DNA of 64,000 bases, from contig CBDHHN010000004.1 of assembly GCA_965263455.1 (NCBI GenBank), positions 2,480,001-2,544,000 of the forward strand, read 5' to 3'. A program made the position numbers and the translations under genes. The DNA is from CADEDH01 sp965263455. GTDB taxonomy: Bacteria; Actinomycetota; Acidimicrobiia; Acidimicrobiales; SZUA-35. The notes beneath the pieces are model-generated. The model made no database searches. It had not been told where the DNA came from and saw nothing but the letters and a program-made list of their open reading frames with translations. How positions within the stretch are numbered: the first letter of the stretch is position 1; every line of letters begins with the position of its first letter. Positions 59,070-64,000 of the stretch are shown in pieces.

Positions 59070-61085
59070 TCACGTTTGGGGGGTGTCGACGACGCGGGAG
59101 CCGGGGAAGGCCCGGGTCAGGCGCTCGACGCTGTCATTGCCCAGGTCGTCGGCATTGCGGAGCTCCTCGACCGGACCGATGTCGGCGGGATCGACAGGAT
59201 CCTCGACCCGAGGGGCCCGCGGTTCGAGCTTGGCCGGATCGATCGGGGCGTCGACCTCACCGTCGACCTCCACCACGACCTGCACCGGGCCGCCGAAATG
59301 GGCGGAAAAGGCCTGCTCGACGTCGCCGCGGACGTCCTCGCACCGGTCGCGGTGGATCTGGTTGGGCACGCCGAAGCGAACCGTGGCGCCATCGACGCCG
59401 AGGACCCGGCCGCCCTTGAACCGGACCCTGGCCTTCTTGGACAGGCCGTCGAGCTCCCCCTCGAACGCCCGTTGCACGGCCTGGACACTGAGGGCCGGTC
59501 CGTCTGCCGAGGTCGGGGCGGCGGACGAGGTCGGGGCGGCGGACGAGGCCGGGGCGGAGGACGGAGGGCCCGGCTCGGCGGTGTCAGCGGGATGGGGGGC
59601 GTCGTCGCTCGGAGGCGCCGGGGTAGGGGTCGGGGCCTGGTCCGGGGCCGAGCGGGGCGGTCGCCGACGGCGGGCCTGACCGGGAGGCCGGGACGGGCGC
59701 CCGCCCCCGGAGGGTGGAGGCGCCGGGCGTCCTGCTCCCGCTTCGTGGTCCGGCCTGCCGTCGGGCTCCGCGGCCGGTTCGGCCGGGGCCGGTCCGGCCC
59801 CACCCGCCGGGGTCGGGTCGGACGACAGCTCGGCCCGGGCCCCGGCGGCCCGGCCCGAGGGGCGCTCGGCCGCCGCAGCCGGCGGTCTTGCCGCCAGTTC
59901 GGTCACCAGGGACTCCAGCCGGGCCACCGTCGCTTCCAGGGCGGCCACCCGGGCCGTCGTGGCCTCGTCGACGCCGGCGGGGCCCGAGCCGGAGGCCGCC
60001 GACGGGGCGGCGGGCGCAGCCGGGGCCGAACCGGTGGCGGGCTCGGGGGCCCGGGTCAGGCGGAGCAGCGTGACCTCGAAGGGAATGCGCGGGTCGGCTG
60101 CCTGACGCATCTCCACCAGGGCCTGGCCCACCCCCTCGAGCGATCGGGTGAGGGTTGCCGGACCCAACTCCCCGCTCAGTTCGACGGCCAACTCCCGGGT
60201 GCGGTCGTTCAGGTGGTGGAGGGGGGCGCCCATCGAAGCGAGGAAGGCGTTGCGGAGCAGTTCGAGCAACTCCTCGCCCACGGTGCGGGGCTCGCGGCCC
60301 AGCTCCAGGCCCTCCTGGACGGCGGCGATGGCCCGGGCCGGATCGTGGGCCCCTATGGCCCGCAGCAGGCTTTCGGCGATATCGGTCCCGGCGGGGACAC
60401 CGCCGGCGGCGGCCACCAGGTCGAGGGCCGACAACGTGTCGCGGGCCGACCCGCCGCCCTGGCGCAGCACGTAGTCGATGGCGTCCTCGCCCACGTCGAG
60501 ACCGGCATCGTCGATCACCCACCGCACGTGCTCGGCCAGGACCTCGGCCGGGAGCAGGTGGAACTCGAAGTGCTGCGTGCGGGAGCGGATGGTGGCGACG
60601 ACCTTCTGCGGCTCGGTGGTGGCCAGCACGAACACCACGTGCTCGGGGGGCTCCTCCAGAGTCTTGAGCAGGGCGTTCTCGGCCCCGCTGGACAGCATGT
60701 GGACCTCGTCCAGGATGTAGACCTTCGTCCGACCCGGGGATCCGAGCTGGACCTTGGAGATGAGGTCCCGCACATCGTCGACCTTGTTGTGGCTGGCGGC
60801 GTCGAGCTCGTGCAGGTCGAACGAGCGCCCCTCCTCGATGGCCACGCAACTGTCGCAGGTGGTGCAGGGCTCGCCGTCGGCGCCGAGGTTCTCGCAGTTG
60901 AGGGCCTTGGCCAGGACCCGGGCCGTGGAGGTCTTGCCGCAGCCCCGGGGGCCGCTGAACAGGTAGGCGTGGCCGTGACGCTTCTCGGCCACCGCAGTAC
61001 TGAGGGCCGTGGTCACGTGGGGCTGCCCGAGCACCTCGGAGAACCGCTGGGATCGATAGCGCCGATACAGGGACTGGTAGGCCAC
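59070..61085 (-). CDS. dnaX: DNA polymerase III subunits gamma and tau
   Basis: 671 aa. AAA+ clamp-loader motor: SLYRRYRSQRFSEVLGQ, Walker A GPRGCGKTSTAR, four zinc-binding Cys (NCENLGADGEPCTTCDSC), Walker B ILDEVHML, sensor 1 LATTEPQKV, and GGGSARDTLSALD. A domain III follows to about 340, then a long Pro/Ala/Ser-rich linker (about 345-560) and a tau-like C-terminal domain that should contact the polymerase alpha subunit and DnaB. No A-rich slippery sequence for a gamma frameshift is evident. It heads the dnaX-ybaB-recR operon. Confidence 0.96.
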   Translation of the reverse strand: MAYQSLYRRYRSQRFSEVLGQPHVTTALSTAVAEKRHGHAYLFSGPRGCGKTSTARVLAKALNCENLGADGEPCTTCDSCVAIEEGRSFDLHELDAASHNKVDDVRDLISKVQLGSPGRTKVYILDEVHMLSSGAENALLKTLEEPPEHVVFVLATTEPQKVVATIRSRTQHFEFHLLPAEVLAEHVRWVIDDAGLDVGEDAIDYVLRQGGGSARDTLSALDLVAAAGGVPAGTDIAESLLRAIGAHDPARAIAAVQEGLELGREPRTVGEELLELLRNAFLASMGAPLHHLNDRTRELAVELSGELGPATLTRSLEGVGQALVEMRQAADPRIPFEVTLLRLTRAPEPATGSAPAAPAAPSAASGSGPAGVDEATTARVAALEATVARLESLVTELAARPPAAAAERPSGRAAGARAELSSDPTPAGGAGPAPAEPAAEPDGRPDHEAGAGRPAPPPSGGGRPSRPPGQARRRRPPRSAPDQAPTPTPAPPSDDAPHPADTAEPGPPSSAPASSAAPTSSAAPTSADGPALSVQAVQRAFEGELDGLSKKARVRFKGGRVLGVDGATVRFGVPNQIHRDRCEDVRGDVEQAFSAHFGGPVQVVVEVDGEVDAPIDPAKLEPRAPRVEDPVDPADIGPVEELRNADDLGNDSVERLTRAFPGSRVVDTPQT

Positions 61086-61266
61086 GGATCGAGCCTACCC
61101 GCCGGGTGGGACGGCCTACGGGGCGGTTGGGGCGGGTACGGATGCTCACCGTCCGGCGGTCGGCATAGAGCGAACGATCTGCTTCAATGTGCTTGGGGCT
61201 GATGCAACAGAATTCGGGCAGGCGGGGGGCCGTGCCCGGATCCGACCGGCGGGCGGAGGTTTCGAC

Positions 61267-62340
61267 ATGGGACAACGGGAGCGCACGATCGTTGTCGCCG
61301 CCGCGGTGTCGATGGCCACGCTCGGTGCGGTGTTGACCGCGCTGTGGGCTGCCGGCAACGAGGTGGGGGACGCCCTGGCCGTCGACGCCGGGGGCGTGTC
61401 GACGTCGGTTGAGATCGAAGCCGACCGGAACGGCGGCCTACCCGACGGCGCCGTCGCCCCGGGCCTGGCCGACGGTGAACGGGATGCCGTGGGCGGGATC
61501 GAGGCCGGGACCCGACCGGGCTCGATCGACACCGGGGGCCCCGTCGGGGGCGACGGTTCGCCCGCCGACACCGCCGCTCCTGTCGTCACCGACCCGGAGG
61601 TCGAGGCGTCGTCCAGGGCGGGCGAGCCCGGCCACGAACAGGGCGCCTCGCCCGCAGGCCCGGGGGGCTCGGAGCCCGCACCCTCACCGCTGGGCCCGGA
61701 CAACTCCGGGTCCCCGGATCTCACCGGATTCCCGCCGCCCCTCCCGGGCCCCGAGCCCACCAGCGGGTCGACCACGCCGCCACCGGTGGGCACGACGCAG
61801 GCCCCGCCCGGATCGACCACCACGGCGCCTCCGGTCGACCCGGTGGCCGTCGAGTGGGAGATCCACCGGTTGACCAACGAACTCCGGAGCGATCCGGCGG
61901 GTGAGTTGGCCCGTCAGGCGCCGCTGCCAGCCTGCATCGAGGACCCCACCTACCGGATCTCGATCGACGGCGACACCGGCCAACCGGCGGCCGCCGGCTC
62001 GCTGCGCCTGGTTGGACCGGTCTCGATCGAGGTGTCCCGCACGTGGTCGGAGGAGATGGACCGGACCGGGCTGTTCGAGCATCGACCGCGGGCCGAGCTG
62101 CGGGCGCTGCTGGCCGACCTGGGTCACGAGGCCCGGCTGGTGACCGAAAACATCGCCTGGGCCCAGGGCTACGGTTCGGCCGACATGGCCCGCGTCCTGT
62201 TCGAGGGTTGGCGGGAGTCGGACGGCACCCAGTACTGCGCCCTGATCAGCCCGCGGTTCAGCCACGTCGGCGTCGGCTTCCACCAGGGGCCCGACATCGC
62301 CTGGGCCACCCAGAACCTGTTCCTGCCGGCCGCCGGCTGA
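61267..62340 (+). CDS. Secreted or membrane-anchored CAP/SCP-domain protein
   Basis: 357 aa from ATG 61267 with GGAGG at 61254-61258. An N-terminal hydrophobic stretch (TIVVAAAVSMATLGAVLTALWAAG) acts as signal or anchor. About 160 residues of Pro/Gly/Thr-rich linker follow, then a CAP (cysteine-rich secretory/antigen 5/PR-1) domain: VEWEIHRLTNELRSDP, WSEEMDRTGLFEH, TENIAWAQGYGSADMARVLFEGW in parts, and GVGFHQGPDIAWATQNLF. Bacterial CAP proteins are exported, often cell-wall associated; the conserved His and Glu could bind a metal. The enzymatic role is not established. The frame upstream to 61189 lacks a ribosome site. Confidence 0.85.
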   Translation: MGQRERTIVVAAAVSMATLGAVLTALWAAGNEVGDALAVDAGGVSTSVEIEADRNGGLPDGAVAPGLADGERDAVGGIEAGTRPGSIDTGGPVGGDGSPADTAAPVVTDPEVEASSRAGEPGHEQGASPAGPGGSEPAPSPLGPDNSGSPDLTGFPPPLPGPEPTSGSTTPPPVGTTQAPPGSTTTAPPVDPVAVEWEIHRLTNELRSDPAGELARQAPLPACIEDPTYRISIDGDTGQPAAAGSLRLVGPVSIEVSRTWSEEMDRTGLFEHRPRAELRALLADLGHEARLVTENIAWAQGYGSADMARVLFEGWRESDGTQYCALISPRFSHVGVGFHQGPDIAWATQNLFLPAAG

Positions 62341-62397
62341 ACCGCCGACCCCCGCCTCCGGGTACCGGTGGCGGGGCGATGACTCCTCTGTCCTCGC

Positions 62398-62508
62398 AAG
62401 TGGCGGCCAGGCGACCTGCGGCGCACTACGGGTTCCGCTGAGAGCTGCTGCCTTCCGGCCCTGACTCGGTTCACGGGCCGCAGTCGCACAGGGCCCGACC
62501 ACCACCTG
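62398..62508 (-). ncRNA. ffs: Signal recognition particle RNA, small bacterial type
   Basis: On the minus strand the domain IV signature is present: GTCAGGGCCGGAAGGCAGCA then GCTCTCAGCGGA, with CCCGTGAACC before it. The two ends pair over about 13 bp (GTGGTGGTCGGGC with GCCTGGCCGCCAC, allowing G-U), giving the expected single long hairpin of about 100-110 nt. It binds Ffh to target nascent membrane proteins. It lies upstream of dnaX on the same strand, a frequent arrangement, with the CAP gene between on the other strand. Ends are approximate. Confidence 0.85.
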
Positions 62509-62610
62509 CCAGGACAGATGGAGCCATCGAGCCGATATCCTACCGGGTCCGGTCGCTCACACGACCGGCTCGGATCGGCACCCACCGGTTGGCGGGGGTC
62601 GGTGCAACCG

Positions 62611-62695
62611 GGAGGAGTGCGAGAGCGGCCGAATCGGCACGCTTGGAAAGCGTGTGACCTGCAAGGGTCCGTGGGTTCGAATCCCACCTCCTCCG
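62611..62695 (+). tRNA. tRNA-Ser (GGA)
   Basis: 85 nt with a long variable arm, as expected for tRNA-Ser. Acceptor GGAGGAG/CTCCTCC, anticodon stem CACGC/GCGTG around TTGGAAA giving anticodon GGA, T arm GGTTCGAATCC, discriminator G, no encoded CCA. Confidence 0.95.
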
Positions 62696-62725
62696 CTCAA
62701 CCCCCCAGTTCGGCGGACTCGTGAT

Positions 62726-63973
62726 GTGAGACGTCTGGTTGTGATTTGTGTTTGGGCGCTGATGGTCGCCTCGTGCACATCGTCGGGGGTCTCGCAACCA
62801 GAAGCGGAAGACGCGGCGGTGTCGACAACGTCGACAACGTCGACAACGCCTTCGGCTCGGGACTCGTCCGGGCCGGTCTCGTCAACGGTGGTTGATCGGC
62901 GTTCCGGGCGGGCTGTCATGGCGGACTGGTCGTCATGCCCGCCAGAGACCTCCGGGCCGAACGGGTTCACCGATGACTCGATCCGTGTCGGTGTCCGTTC
63001 GTTCTACGAAGACTGGAGCTTCGACAACGAGCTGTTCACCGCGTTCTTGGCCCAGCGGGGGCCGGTGGCGGGACGGATGATCGAGGTCGTCGAGGTCTCG
63101 CTCGATGAAGAGCCCCCGGCGGATATAGCGGTTCTGGCCGACTTTGCGACCTCTCAGGTCGAGATCGGCCCCGCTGGTCAGCTCCCCGACTGTCTGCCGA
63201 TCCTGGCGCGAAGCTACTCGCAGCCACCGTCGACTCAGTTCGAGTTGGTCATGCCGTCGCTGACCGCTGGTGCTGAGGCCAGACTCTGGGCGACCCATCT
63301 CCGCCAGTCCTTGCCTGACCTGCGACTGGTCGCCGCCCTCGTGATCGATCACCCGTCCGGGGATGCGTTGCTCGACGCGTTCACCGAGGCGGTTGGCGGC
63401 GACATCGAGATCATCGAGGGACGACATGAGATGGCGACCAATGATGTTGCCGCCGAGATCAACGAGCTCCTTGCTGCCTCGCCGGACGCGCTGGTTGTGA
63501 TGACGTTCGGTGAGCCGTGCCGACAGGCTGTGCTCTCGGTCGACGGGTCCGGTCTCCGGGTGCCGCCGGTTCGAATTCTCCCATCCCCCTGCGTGGTCGA
63601 CTTCGACGACGACGCAGCGTTCGAAGGGTGGCGTGCGTTTCGCCAACCATCGTTGGACCGTGACCAGATGCCGCCCGACGTGCTCGCGGCGTTGGATGAG
63701 GTTGGATGGTCGAGTTTCCCTGATGAGAGCGCCGGCATCCTTGCCGGATGGTGGATCGTCGATGCGTTGGAGGGCGGGGCCAACGATCGCCGGTCGCTAC
63801 TCGAGGGGCTGCTGACCACCAGCGCTGGGCCAGCATGGCTGGAAGACGGCGTGGGTTTCGCCACCTGGGGTCTCGACTTCCCCCTCGCGATCGAGGGCGC
63901 ACGCCTGGCGGTCGCACGTGATGGACAGTGGACGGACATCGACGTCGTCGATCTCGACCACGCCACGCAATAG
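62726..63973 (+). CDS. Periplasmic-binding-protein-like lipoprotein
   Basis: 415 aa from GTG 62726. Frames that start earlier run through the tRNA-Ser gene and are artefacts. Signal peptide RRLVVICVWALMVASC with lipobox VASC, then a Ser/Thr linker (STTSTTSTT) and a two-lobed fold of the Leu/Ile/Val-binding type I: SIRVGVRSFYEDW, LRLVAALVIDHPSGDALLDAF, DALVVMTFGEPCRQAVL and a C-terminal lobe with GWWIVDAL. It probably binds a small ligand at the outer face of the membrane. No ABC permease follows within the window, so it may serve sensing rather than uptake. Confidence 0.75.
   Translation: MRRLVVICVWALMVASCTSSGVSQPEAEDAAVSTTSTTSTTPSARDSSGPVSSTVVDRRSGRAVMADWSSCPPETSGPNGFTDDSIRVGVRSFYEDWSFDNELFTAFLAQRGPVAGRMIEVVEVSLDEEPPADIAVLADFATSQVEIGPAGQLPDCLPILARSYSQPPSTQFELVMPSLTAGAEARLWATHLRQSLPDLRLVAALVIDHPSGDALLDAFTEAVGGDIEIIEGRHEMATNDVAAEINELLAASPDALVVMTFGEPCRQAVLSVDGSGLRVPPVRILPSPCVVDFDDDAAFEGWRAFRQPSLDRDQMPPDVLAALDEVGWSSFPDESAGILAGWWIVDALEGGANDRRSLLEGLLTTSAGPAWLEDGVGFATWGLDFPLAIEGARLAVARDGQWTDIDVVDLDHATQ
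62821..62847 (+). repeat. Tandem 9-bp repeat in a lipoprotein linker
   Basis: GTCGACAAC occurs three times in a row and encodes the Ser-Thr-Thr linker after the lipobox. Replication slippage could vary linker length in frame by three residues per unit. Confidence 0.8.
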
Positions 63974-64000
63974 CCTCCGCCGCCCTGGTGAGACCCGACC

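Noticed and set aside
62654..62725. N-terminal extension of the lipoprotein gene
   Set aside because: It reads through the tRNA-Ser gene; GTG 62726 immediately before the signal peptide is the sensible start.
1..64000. CRISPR array, prophage or transposon genes
   Set aside because: No regularly spaced direct repeats of CRISPR type, no cas genes, no transposase and no phage structural genes were found in any frame.

Overview
The window is chromosomal DNA from a high-GC actinobacterium. An Acidimicrobiia-type lineage is my inference, from the mix of a DivIVA/Scy-type polar coiled-coil protein, a crotonyl-CoA carboxylase/reductase, large SARP-kinase-nSTAND fusions, DHA2 and OFA-type MFS carriers and a dnaX-ybaB-recR block. 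No ribosomal RNA is present, so the taxon cannot be fixed from the sequence alone.

Left flank (1-11340): the 3' part of a TPR/CHAT protein; a deoxyribose-phosphate aldolase fused behind a catalytically decayed phosphohexomutase-like region; small membrane proteins; an ECF sigma factor overlapping its putative anti-sigma factor; a lipoprotein; and a membrane protein with a DM13 domain.

Island (11344-36944): about 25.6 kb bounded by a perfect 47-bp direct repeat that copies the 3' part of an intact tRNA-Ala(TGC) gene at the right end. It looks less GC-rich than its flanks and has no recognisable integrase. It carries four paralogous giant proteins of about 1710-1760 residues. Each joins, in order, an OmpR-type DNA-binding domain, a BTAD domain, a Ser/Thr kinase, an nSTAND1 NTPase, one membrane segment and a C-terminal WD40-like propeller. 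In effect this puts an AfsR-like activator and an AfsK-like membrane kinase on one chain. One copy is broken by a one-base frameshift. Around them are an MMPL transporter, a tiny ORF coupled to it, and two stand-alone cyclic-nucleotide-binding-fold proteins. All five inferred transcription units start just after 7-bp direct repeats with an 11-bp period, the binding-site format of SARP regulators. The island therefore looks like a self- and cross-regulated signalling system, and it is the main candidate for an undescribed system here.

Right flank (36975-64000): a DUF427 protein, an amidohydrolase, two MFS carriers, a membrane-anchored PQQ-like propeller protein, a HAD phosphatase, peptide release factor 3, a NarL-type two-component operon, xseA-xseB with a polyprenyl diphosphate synthase, a PAS/GAF/GGDEF/EAL protein with a decayed GGDEF site, Ccr divergent from a hendecad coiled-coil DivIVA-like protein, an unassigned structured RNA locus with its own promoter and terminator, dnaX-ybaB-recR, a CAP-domain protein, the SRP RNA, tRNA-Ser(GGA) and a substrate-binding-like lipoprotein.
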